Origin: Ruminococcaceae bacterium UBA3903
GTDB lineage: Bacteria > Bacillota > Clostridia > Oscillospirales > Acutalibacteraceae
Assembly (NCBI GenBank): GCA_002391625.1
Contig: DGFJ01000020.1
Span: forward strand, 1 to 43,484
Direction: 5' to 3'
DNA length: 43,484 bases
In this document: in pieces, positions 26,380 through 33,167 of the stretch
How positions within the stretch are numbered: position 1 is the first letter of the stretch
Layout of the letters: every line of letters starts with the position of its first letter
The notes under the pieces: generated by a model
Seen by the model: the letters and a program-made list of their open reading frames with translations, nothing else
Told to the model about the DNA's origin: nothing
The model's database searches: none
Program-made: the position numbers and the translations under genes

Positions 26380-27159
26380 TTATACCTCCCCCTCCCTATG
26401 ATTTTGTGCATAGATGTGGTGGTTATGCTCCTTCATCCTGCACACATTACAGCTGCAATTATGAAACAAAAACCTGCTGCCTAAATCGCTATGGGTATAG
26501 TCGCTTGTACTGCCAAAGAATACCTCTCCACTACTGCTAAGGTGCAATATATGGTCGGCATGGTCCACAGCTGACACTATGTCATGGGACACCATAATAA
26601 CTGTAATGCCCTCTTTTCTGTTAAGGTCGTTAATAATTTCATACATATCATTGGTAGCAATAGGGTCTAAGCCTGCCACAGGCTCGTCCAGTAATATCAG
26701 CTTGCCAGTGGCACATAATGCACGAGCCAACAACACACGCTGCTGCTGCCCACCTGACAGCTCGCCGTAGCACCGTTTTTTCAGCTTTGTGATGTTAAGC
26801 TTTTCCATATTTGAAACAGCCTTTTCCCTATCAGCTCTGTTGTAAAACCCGCCAAAGCCTTTTTTGTTCAGCACACCAGACATAACCACCTCCCACACAG
26901 AAGCTGGAAAGTCACGCTGTATGGCACTTTGCTGTGGCAGATAGCCTATTTCCTTTTGCTGTAATCCGTCAGAAAAATCAAATGAACCGCCAGCAGGTGG
27001 CAGCAGCCCCAATATACCCTTCATTAATGTGCTTTTACCAGAGCCGTTTTCCCCTACTATACACAAGTAGTTACCAGCGTTCACTTTAAAGGATAAATCC
27101 TTTAGAACCACCCTGCCATCATAACTCATTGTCGCTTTGTTACAGGTTAACAGTGCCAT
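26380..27159 (-). CDS. znuC: Metal ABC transporter ATP-binding protein (ZnuC-like)
   Basis: ABC ATPase of 260 residues: Walker A GENGSGKST, Q-loop region GYLPQQSAIQRDFPASVWEV, signature LSGGQQQRVLLARAL, Walker B LILLDEPVAGLDP, switch His in VSHD. The frame is open to 27258, but I choose the ATG at 27159 (MALLTCNKATMSYDG) because GGGTGAT lies 4-5 nt upstream and family homology starts there. The C-terminus (HNCSCNVCRMKEHNHHIYAQNH) is rich in Cys and His, consistent with metal binding. It is followed without gap by the permease gene. Confidence 0.9.
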   Translation of the reverse strand: MALLTCNKATMSYDGRVVLKDLSFKVNAGNYLCIVGENGSGKSTLMKGILGLLPPAGGSFDFSDGLQQKEIGYLPQQSAIQRDFPASVWEVVMSGVLNKKGFGGFYNRADREKAVSNMEKLNITKLKKRCYGELSGGQQQRVLLARALCATGKLILLDEPVAGLDPIATNDMYEIINDLNRKEGITVIMVSHDIVSAVDHADHILHLSSSGEVFFGSTSDYTHSDLGSRFLFHNCSCNVCRMKEHNHHIYAQNHREGEV

Positions 27160-27503
27160 TTTTATCACCCATCCTTTCTTTGTATACCTTGCCGTACCTA
27201 ATTTGACGGTTAAATTTGTTATACCGTTTATCCTTGGTACTTTATTTAATGGGAGCAATATTTTGTCCCCTTGTGTGCATATTTACATTTACTTTTATTA
27301 TATATAATTTTTTATGAAATTTATAGTTAATCATGAAAATATTTCTATTATTTTAAATATCTGACTCTCAAGGATTATTTAATAGGCTAACTCTAATTTT
27401 ATAAAATAATACGAATATAGGGGTTACGCATGACAAGCTGACAAACAGCCTAAGCCCTGCGTACACCCCTATACATAATACTAACCCACCAACGGTAAAT
27501 TAT
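27160..27503. other. AT-rich gap between secF and znuC
   Basis: 344 nt without a convincing gene. It contains an inverted repeat at 27418-27471 just past secF. The rest, upstream of znuC, is AT-rich; I see no clear Zur/Fur-like operator and no strong promoter. Confidence 0.45.
27418..27471 (-). terminator. Stem-loop after secF
   Basis: TAGGGGTTACGCA (27418-27430) pairs with TGCGTACACCCCTA (27458-27471) with one bulged C, about 13 bp, around a 27-nt loop. It starts 33 nt after the secF stop. The U-tract on the minus strand is poor, so it may be a 3'-end stabilising structure rather than a true intrinsic terminator. Confidence 0.5.
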
Positions 27504-28487
27504 TTAGCTTTTTTTTGAACCTGCCTTAGCAGCAGCTTTTTTCTCTTTTTTGTGGTGCTGCCACATAACCCACAAAGGACCTGCGATACAGATTGAAGAA
27601 TAACAACCTGAAATAACACCAATCATCATTGGCAACGCAAAGGTAACAACGGAGCTTAGGTTAAATATAATACCAACAGCAAACACACAGCCAACAGCTG
27701 TTAAGGTTGTCAAAGAGGTACAAATTGTTCTTCTGATAACCTGTGTAACACTGGTATTAAACAAAACAGCTTCGTCTGTTTTTCTGCCTAATACAACCCT
27801 GTTTTCACGAACACGGTCGTAAATAATAATTGTATCATTTAGGGAGTAACCTAAAATCATCAGTACAACTGCGATAAAGTTACTGTCAATTGGCATTTTT
27901 AGAATTACAAATGTAAAGTAAATCATCAGCACGTCATGGAACAATGCAACCAACGCCATTACACCAGCTGACAAGCCACCAATTTTCTTAAATCTGAAAG
28001 CAACATACAGAACCATCAGAACACAAGCAATAATAACAGCAACAATACACTTTAGGAAGAATTTCATACCCATTGTAGATTCTACAGAGCTGGATGAGCT
28101 GTCCTTAAAGTTACTGTCTGGAAACTCCTTGTTCAGTGCCTGCGTCATTGTATCCTGTACATCTGGACCAATGGTTTTGTTACCAGAGAACTGTACAGCT
28201 ACTAGGTAACCCTTTTCAACGCCTGCAACACCGTCCTCAGACGCCATTAGGTTTTCACTAATAGTAAAGGATACATTGTCCTCTGTGGCTGTTTGCAAAA
28301 CGTCCTTCAGCTGTGCTTGGTCAACCTCTCCTGTATAGCTGTACGTAACAATAGAACCACCAGTAAAGGAAATATCCAAGGTAGTGCCAAACATAAAGTT
28401 ACAAATAATACCAATTATAAATATAGCTATTGAGATGCCAAAGAAAATCTTTTTCTTGCCTATCATATCTATTGTTTTTTTGTTCAT
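27504..28487 (-). CDS. secF: Protein translocase subunit SecF
   Basis: Membrane partner of SecD, using the proton or sodium gradient to help late stages of Sec export. 327 residues. One N-terminal helix, a periplasmic-side domain starting with DISFTGGSIVTYSY, and five C-terminal helices with the family motif MILGYSLNDTIIIYDRVREN. The basic Lys-rich C-terminus (HHKKEKKAAAKAGSKKS) is cytoplasmic. Its start overlaps the secD stop in an ATGA arrangement, so the pair is translationally coupled. Confidence 0.96.
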   Translation of the reverse strand: MNKKTIDMIGKKKIFFGISIAIFIIGIICNFMFGTTLDISFTGGSIVTYSYTGEVDQAQLKDVLQTATEDNVSFTISENLMASEDGVAGVEKGYLVAVQFSGNKTIGPDVQDTMTQALNKEFPDSNFKDSSSSSVESTMGMKFFLKCIVAVIIACVLMVLYVAFRFKKIGGLSAGVMALVALFHDVLMIYFTFVILKMPIDSNFIAVVLMILGYSLNDTIIIYDRVRENRVVLGRKTDEAVLFNTSVTQVIRRTICTSLTTLTAVGCVFAVGIIFNLSSVVTFALPMMIGVISGCYSSICIAGPLWVMWQHHKKEKKAAAKAGSKKS

Positions 28488-29878
28488 TTTCTAGCACCTC
28501 CGAATAACCATTTATTACGCATAAGCTTATATCCGGAAATAGATCTAAGCATTAATCTGGAAGCACCAACGCCCATAATGAAGTTGGAAATAACGCCAAC
28601 TAGCAATGTATAACCGAATGAATAGATAGTACCAGTTGTTGATGGTCCAAATATCATTGACAGAATATTAGAAGGACCAAATACAAGCAGCAGGATAATA
28701 GCAACTATGATAACTGTTACGTTACCATCAAAGATAGCCCAAAAGCTTCCCTTTGTACCCTTGTCGATAGCACCATCCAGCGTTCTGCCATTTCGTACCT
28801 CTTCACGAATACGCTCAGAAGTAATAATGTTAGCATCAGCACCCATACCAATAGACAATATTAAACCGGCTATACCAGGTAATGTCATGGTGAAGCTTGC
28901 AAATAATGGGAAGTAGCCCGAAATAGACGCTACTGACAATGCCAGCTGACCTAGCAGGGATAAAACCGCAATAAAGCCAGGCAGTCTGTACGCTATTAAC
29001 AGGAACAAGGTAATCAAAATCAAGGCTATTATACCTGCGTACGCCATAGCCAGCAATGAGGACTCGCCCAAGGTAGGGCTAATAGCACTGTAGCTAGCTG
29101 TTTCCAAAGCAAAGGGCAACGCACCAGCGTTAATCTTTGTAGCCAGGTCAGTAGCCTCTTTAGCTGTAAAGCTACCGCTAATCTGTGCCTTACCATCAGC
29201 AATAACTGCATTTACAGTAGGGGCAGACAGCATAATGTCATCCATCCATATTGATACAGTTTTACCGTTGTATTCTTCAGTAATGTTTTTAAATGTATCT
29301 GCATTTTTCAGTGTTAGGTCAACAACATATTTGTTAGCACCACTGGACTGGTCAACTCCAGCCTTTGCACTTTCAACGTTACTGCCGTCCATCAAAACAG
29401 TCTGTGTGTCCCCTGTTGGTGTTTTATACACGGGGTTTCCGTTGGTATCCACATCTGTATTAGCATATGAGTTACCAGGTCGGAAGGTCAGGCTGGCAGT
29501 AGATGAAATCTCGTTAATAGCCTCTTTAGGGTCGTAGTTTGTTTCTGTTTCTTTCCAAGGGAAACGTACGATAATTCTTTGATTTGAGTAGTCAGCATAC
29601 AGCTCATAATCTGTAATGTTACCTGAAACCATACGAGATTCGATGATTGCCTTGGCAGCGTCTAGCTGGTCCTCAGTAGCATTCACACCCTCCGCCGGTT
29701 TAAAGGTAGCTTCCACACCACCCTTGATATCGATTCCCCATCTAATGTCACTAATACCTTTTATAACGGTTGTTTTAATGTCGCCGTTCTGCGTATGTAC
29801 ACCAAAAATAGCAGTGTAGCTAAGAGCAAGTATTAGGATGGCAACGATGAAAAATACTGGTTTTGAAACTCTTTTCAT
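28484..29878 (-). CDS. secD: Protein translocase subunit SecD
   Basis: 464 residues: first helix VFFIVAILILALSYTAIFGV, then GIDIKGGVEATF, a large extracytoplasmic P1 domain, then five helices including LPGIAGLILSIGMGADANII (the conserved GMAVDANVL-type motif) and ITSERIREEVRNG. The ATG at 29878 has GGAGG eight nt upstream; the upstream ATG at 29893 sits on top of that ribosome binding site and is less likely. It is first in a secD-secF unit. Confidence 0.96.
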   Translation of the reverse strand: MKRVSKPVFFIVAILILALSYTAIFGVHTQNGDIKTTVIKGISDIRWGIDIKGGVEATFKPAEGVNATEDQLDAAKAIIESRMVSGNITDYELYADYSNQRIIVRFPWKETETNYDPKEAINEISSTASLTFRPGNSYANTDVDTNGNPVYKTPTGDTQTVLMDGSNVESAKAGVDQSSGANKYVVDLTLKNADTFKNITEEYNGKTVSIWMDDIMLSAPTVNAVIADGKAQISGSFTAKEATDLATKINAGALPFALETASYSAISPTLGESSLLAMAYAGIIALILITLFLLIAYRLPGFIAVLSLLGQLALSVASISGYFPLFASFTMTLPGIAGLILSIGMGADANIITSERIREEVRNGRTLDGAIDKGTKGSFWAIFDGNVTVIIVAIILLLVFGPSNILSMIFGPSTTGTIYSFGYTLLVGVISNFIMGVGASRLMLRSISGYKLMRNKWLFGGARK

Positions 29879-30183
29879 TCGTAAATCCTCCATATTGAAT
29901 AATGGTCTGTGTCTAATATGACAGAAAAATCTGTCAAGTCCTATAAACTACAGACATAACAGGGTTAATTATAAGATTTTTTTAATAAAAAGTCAATGGA
30001 ATTCATTATTGTTTGTGAATTTTATACTATAAATTGTAAAAATTTGTGTATAGTCACGATATATTCTTAAATTATACCTTGCATTACAGAATTAATCCTT
30101 TATTTGTGCTATCCTTCCCCCCACCTTCCTATAAATTGTATATTTCCTATTAACCTTTTCCGCCTAATTTCGTAGGCTGCCAC
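29879..30183. other. AT-rich gap upstream of secD
   Basis: No gene seen. A small hairpin TGACAG-AAAAAT-CTGTCA lies at about 29920-29937. On the minus strand TTAACC, 17 nt, TATAGG near 29945-29973 is a weak candidate secD promoter. The right part is featureless AT-rich sequence up to the direct repeat at 30184. Confidence 0.4.
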
Positions 30184-30225
30184 CTTAGAACCAAAGGTGT
30201 TGTAATTGGGCTGGTTTGTTATTGC
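30184..30225 (+). repeat. 42-bp direct repeat, left copy
   Basis: Matches 31128-31169 at 41 of 42 positions; the single difference is A versus C in the AACC(A/C)AAGG segment. It contains a stop codon (TAA at 30203), the ribosome-binding-like AAAGGTG, a TTG start at 30206 and the first seven codons (LGWFVIA) of the nuclease frame. Confidence 0.9.
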
Positions 30226-30817
30226 ACACACAACATATTTTGAAGGTATCAGCACCACACAGAAAAAGCCAGCTCATTTAAGTAAATACAGTCTTGATGA
30301 GGACAAGCAAAAAATTTATGGGGCGACGATAACTGCGGACGAGCTGTGGAATATGTGTGTTGGGAAGTATAAAAAGTCTATTGATAAATCGGTGAGAAAT
30401 GGTATAATAGAAGAGAAAATAGAAGTGGCGGTCAAAGATGTGTATAGTATTGGTAAGCTTGATATTGATAAATATAAGTGCGTTACAGAAGATATAGTGA
30501 CTAACGAGGTTGTTATAACCCAGAAGCAAGTCGAACATATAAAGGAACGTCATCCTAATGATTATGAAAGCTTTAGTTCATTTTTTAAAGAAATTGTAGA
30601 AAATCCTGATTATATCATTGAAGCCAATCGACCAAATATGGCTTTAGTTTTGAAACAAATTAAATTGAATAATGAAAAGTTCAAAACAGTTGTTAGACTT
30701 ACTACATCAAGTGATAGCCCAAATTATAAAAATTCAATAATTACATTTATGAAGATAGATAATAAGGAATGGAACAGAATATTAAAAAACAAAAAAACTC
30801 TTTATAAATCAGAATAA
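30206..30817 (+). CDS. PBECR-like nuclease-domain protein (BECR fold), possible toxin
   Basis: 203 codons from a TTG start with AAAGGTG six nt upstream. The C-terminal ~120 residues resemble the phage/polymorphic-toxin nuclease families of the barnase-EndoU-colicin E5/D-RelE fold: ITQKQVEHIKERHPND (His111, His116), NPDYIIEAN (133-141), KTVVRLTT, and IITFMKIDN followed by a terminal LYKSE. The N-terminal ~75 residues are not recognised. No immunity or antitoxin protein gene follows; a ~150-nt RNA gene does. The gene is markedly more AT-rich than its neighbours, suggesting transfer. Its first seven codons lie inside a direct repeat and were probably captured, so the start is uncertain. Alternative: a decayed C-terminal toxin cassette. 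Confidence 0.65.
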   Translation: MGWFVIAHTTYFEGISTTQKKPAHLSKYSLDEDKQKIYGATITADELWNMCVGKYKKSIDKSVRNGIIEEKIEVAVKDVYSIGKLDIDKYKCVTEDIVTNEVVITQKQVEHIKERHPNDYESFSSFFKEIVENPDYIIEANRPNMALVLKQIKLNNEKFKTVVRLTTSSDSPNYKNSIITFMKIDNKEWNRILKNKKTLYKSE

Positions 30818-30829
30818 ATGTGATATAAT
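30801..30829 (+). promoter_or_regulatory. Extended -10 promoter for a small RNA gene
   Basis: TGATATAAT at 30821-30829 is a perfect extended -10 (TGnTATAAT). TTTATA at 30801-30806 is an acceptable -35 at exactly 17-nt spacing. It overlaps the end of the nuclease gene and predicts a transcript starting near 30836. Confidence 0.7.
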
Positions 30830-30835
30830 ATGAGT

Positions 30836-30987
30836 AAGATAGGAAAGGTTATTTGAGGTGGAAAATTTCGTACAGTCCACACGCCGAAGGTACTGACAGG
30901 GGAAACCCGAGAGATGCAGGAGAGTTGTACGCCTGCCAAATAACCATTTGCTTCGAAAACCGCTTTGAGAAATCAGGGCGGTTTTTT
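30836..30987 (+). ncRNA. Structured small RNA gene, family not recognised
   Basis: About 150 nt between a promoter (30801-30829) and an intrinsic terminator (30956-30987). A 9-bp closing helix pairs 30847-30855 with 30937-30945, extended past a two-base bulge by 30856-30860 with 30930-30934. Inside, 30873-30878 can pair with 30889-30895 (one bulge), and GGG-GAAA-CCC at 30899-30908 makes a tetraloop hairpin. No open reading frame of note. I could not match it to SRP RNA, tmRNA, RNase P, 6S or a riboswitch I know. Placement after a toxin-like gene makes an RNA antitoxin or regulator possible. Confidence 0.6.
30956..30987 (+). terminator. Terminator of the small RNA gene
   Basis: AAAACCGC (30956-30963) pairs with GCGGTTTT (30978-30985). 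The apical part adds TGA-GAAA-TCA, a second short stem with a GAAA loop. The T run continues to 30987. Confidence 0.88.
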
Positions 30988-31009
30988 ATACCCAAATTTT
31001 ATAGCTTAT

Positions 31010-31041
31010 AGCGTATACTCAAACGAGTGTACGCTTTTTTT
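31010..31041 (+). terminator. Second intrinsic terminator
   Basis: AGCGTATACTC (31010-31020), loop AAAC, GAGTGTACGCT (31025-31035) give an 11-bp stem with one G-U pair, then a T tract to 31041. It backs up the small-RNA terminator 25 nt earlier. Confidence 0.85.
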
Positions 31042-31071
31042 ATGACAAGAGCAAAAAAGGGATAACCACAA

Positions 31072-31149
31072 ATGAACATTAAGGTTATTAAGGCTTTTCA
31101 TCACATTAAAAACGGCTTATTGGTATGCTTAGAACCCAAGGTGTTGTAA
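31072..31149 (+). CDS. 25-codon ORF ending in the right direct repeat
   Basis: ATG at 31072 with AAGGGA about 10 nt upstream; the peptide MNIKVIKAFHHIKNGLLVCL is followed by EPKVL and a stop. It is immediately followed, with no gap, by the TTG of the next small ORF. Its last six codons and stop lie inside the 42-bp repeat. In the left repeat copy the same end is present but a stop occurs three codons earlier, so the ORF is truncated there. No known family. Reality unproven. Confidence 0.3.
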   Translation: MNIKVIKAFHHIKNGLLVCLEPKVL

Positions 31150-31169
31150 TTGGGCTGGTTTGTTATTGC
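31128..31169 (+). repeat. 42-bp direct repeat, right copy
   Basis: Partner of 30184-30225 (41 of 42 identical, 944 nt apart). It carries the same AAGGTG signal and TTG start, here opening a 34-codon membrane-peptide frame instead of the nuclease gene. Confidence 0.9.
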
Positions 31170-31254
31170 TGGGTTAGCTTGTGCGTTCTTTGGTTTTAGA
31201 TATATTTTAAACCTAATGTACAGTGGTTATTATTGCTTTTGTGTTTTGGTTTAG
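31150..31254 (+). CDS. 34-codon hydrophobic peptide ORF sharing the nuclease start
   Basis: TTG start at 31150 with AAGGTG six nt upstream, identical to the nuclease gene's start region. The peptide begins GWFVIAGLACAFFGFRYILN and is hydrophobic and aromatic-rich, compatible with one membrane segment. It abuts the 25-codon ORF upstream. This may be the original reading frame whose start was duplicated when the cassette was acquired. No family recognised; no protein evidence. Confidence 0.35.
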   Translation: MGWFVIAGLACAFFGFRYILNLMYSGYYCFCVLV

Positions 31255-31275
31255 AAAAACAGCTTATTTAAACAC

Positions 31276-31315
31276 ATAAAACAGGAGCAAACATTGCTGT
31301 TCGCCCCTGTTTTAT
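31276..31315 (-). terminator. Terminator of the aminotransferase gene (may act both ways)
   Basis: ATAAAACAGG (31276-31285) pairs with CCTGTTTTAT (31306-31315). Further pairing inside (GC, then AACA with TGTT) leaves a GCAA-type loop on the minus strand. T residues flank both sides. It lies 65 nt past the aminotransferase stop. Confidence 0.75.
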
Positions 31316-31380
31316 GAAACTATCATATATATCCTAAAGTATTATTTCCTAATTGGCTTACCACATTATGCTGGGTACAA

Positions 31381-32658
31381 TTATTTTAATAGCTTTTCAA
31401 CAGCTGCCAGCTTAACACATAGGCAAAACAAATCCATAGCAACGTTTAGCTCATCAACGGGTGGGAAGGATGGTGCAATACGAATATTGCTGTTCTTAGG
31501 GTCGTTACCATATGGGAAGGTAGCACCTGCACCGGTCAGCACCACACCGGCTTCTTTACACAATGCAACAACCTTGTCTGCACAACCGTCCATTACATCC
31601 ACACTTACAAAGTAACCACCGTTTGGTTTTTTCCAGCTTGCTATGCCCTTATCTGTCAGCTCATTATCCAGATGAGTTAACACAGCCTCAAAACGAGGTT
31701 TTAGAATAGCCTTGTGCTTTTCCATATGTGACAATACTCCGTCTAAATTCTTAAAGAATTTCATATGACGCAGCATATTAATTTTATCGTAACCAATGGT
31801 CTGATATGTGTAACGCTTTTTAAATACTGCCATATTGCTTAATGATGAAGCCATGGCAGCTACACCTGAGCCTGGGAAAGTGATTTTAGATGTTGAACAA
31901 AATAAAATTGGTAAATCCTCATTACCACATTTTTTACACTCATCCATAATACTTAACAGCTTTTCACCGTTATCCGTAACATCATGTACACAATATGCAT
32001 TATCCCACATAATCCTAAAATCCTTAGCAGCTGGCTTTAGGTTAGCAAAACGCTTAACAGTTTCATCAGAATAGGTAATACCCTGTGGGTTTGAGTATTT
32101 TGGTACACACCATATACCCTTAATAGTATCATCTGCAGCTACCAGCCCTTCAACAACGTCCATATCAGGGCCTGTGGCTGTCATTGGCACATTTATCATC
32201 TCTATACCAAAGTATTCAGTAATACCAAAATGTCTGTCATAGCCCGGTACAGGGCATAAAAATTTTATCTTATCCTGTTTCACCCATGGTGTACAGCCAC
32301 CTATCCCTGCTGTCATCATACATGAAATAGTATCAAACATCATATTTAGACTAGAGTTTCCACCTACCAGAACCTCATTTGCGTCTACCTCTAGCATTTG
32401 TGCAAACAGCTCTCGCATTGATGGAATACCATCTAACAAGCCATAGTTTCTGCAATCCAAGCCATCACGAGTTTTACACTCAGTTTCACTGGAAATAATA
32501 TCAAGCATTTTTTCAGAAATATCCAGCTGTTCTGTGCCTGGCTTACCTCTGGACATATCCAACTTTAGATTTTTAGCTTTGAAAGCCTCATATTCTTTTA
32601 CTAGCTTTTCTTTTTCAGCCATTAACTGCTGATTATTCATTGATAAATAATTTGACAT
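31381..32658 (-). CDS. PLP-dependent aminotransferase (MocR-type, aspartate aminotransferase-like)
   Basis: 425-residue fold-type I aminotransferase of the group often called aminotransferase class I/MocR, which includes aspartate aminotransferases. Visible are DMSRGKPGTEQLD near the N-terminus, NYGLLDGIPSMRELFA, VGGNSSLNMMFD, WCVPKYSNPQGI, MWDNAYCVHD (PLP-contacting Asp and Tyr) and the Schiff-base lysine in CSTSKITFPGSGVAAMAS. The ATG at 32658 has GGAG nine nt upstream; the GTG at 32667 touches the ribosome binding site. Stand-alone gene with its own terminator. The exact amino donor is not readable. Confidence 0.88.
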   Translation of the reverse strand: MSNYLSMNNQQLMAEKEKLVKEYEAFKAKNLKLDMSRGKPGTEQLDISEKMLDIISSETECKTRDGLDCRNYGLLDGIPSMRELFAQMLEVDANEVLVGGNSSLNMMFDTISCMMTAGIGGCTPWVKQDKIKFLCPVPGYDRHFGITEYFGIEMINVPMTATGPDMDVVEGLVAADDTIKGIWCVPKYSNPQGITYSDETVKRFANLKPAAKDFRIMWDNAYCVHDVTDNGEKLLSIMDECKKCGNEDLPILFCSTSKITFPGSGVAAMASSLSNMAVFKKRYTYQTIGYDKINMLRHMKFFKNLDGVLSHMEKHKAILKPRFEAVLTHLDNELTDKGIASWKKPNGGYFVSVDVMDGCADKVVALCKEAGVVLTGAGATFPYGNDPKNSNIRIAPSFPPVDELNVAMDLFCLCVKLAAVEKLLK

Positions 32659-33102
32659 GATTAACACTCCTCAAATATACGCAAAACATCTTAAAGCCAA
32701 TTAGTATTTTAATACTTATGAGGTTAAAATGCAAGTTTAATTTAACATTCTTGCATTTTTGTTAAATTGAATACATACAAACCTTTTTTATACTATGTTT
32801 ATGTACATGATTTTGCCATAATTTTATTAATCTCAATCATTTTATATAAAAAATCAACTATCCTTTTCAAACACTAAAATCCCCTTTGAATTAAAGGTGT
32901 ACTATTTCTTGCAAAAGCATTAATCAAAGATATGATTTTATGCATTATTGCATAATTAAGTGTCGGTCACTATTTGTATTACATTTTACCAGCGTTACAA
33001 AAAATCACAGTAACATTTTTAAGTGTACATCGGTATTAAAATCAACCTGAATTCTATTATCTACAACTTCAAATTGAATAGCTTCTATTATAATCAATCA
33101 TA
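32659..33102. other. AT-rich gap upstream of the aminotransferase gene
   Basis: About 440 nt without a gene. The notable structure is an inverted repeat at 32726-32759. The rest is AT-rich; I found no promoter with both elements convincing. Confidence 0.4.
32726..32759 (-). promoter_or_regulatory. Hairpin/operator upstream of aminotransferase gene
   Basis: AAAATGCAAG (32726-32735) and CTTGCATTTT (32750-32759) form a perfect 10-bp inverted repeat with a 14-nt spacer, 68 nt before the start codon. It could be an operator or, in the mRNA leader, an attenuator hairpin; its 3' flank on the minus strand is only four T residues. Confidence 0.5.
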
Positions 33103-33137
33103 AAAGGCAACCGAAACATCACATTTCGATTGCCTTT
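33103..33137 (-). terminator. Terminator of the oadG-oadB unit
   Basis: Positions 33103-33116 pair with 33124-33137 (AAAGGCAA/TTGCCTTT plus CGAAA/TTTCG with one mismatch), with a 7-nt loop. On the minus strand a short T run follows. It lies 30 nt past the oadB stop. Confidence 0.85.
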
Positions 33138-33167
33138 AAAGTATAAATTTTAATTACTAAATTAAGC

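Noticed and set aside
27160..27258. 33-residue N-terminal extension of the ATPase
   Set aside because: No family similarity, no ribosome binding site at the upstream start, and a good one at the ATG at 27159.
30836..30987. Known RNA classes (SRP RNA, tmRNA, RNase P, glycine, lysine, ykkC and cobalamin riboswitches)
   Set aside because: GCCGAAGG and GAGAG words recall some riboswitches, but the order and the other conserved blocks are missing, and there is no downstream gene on the transcript before the terminator.
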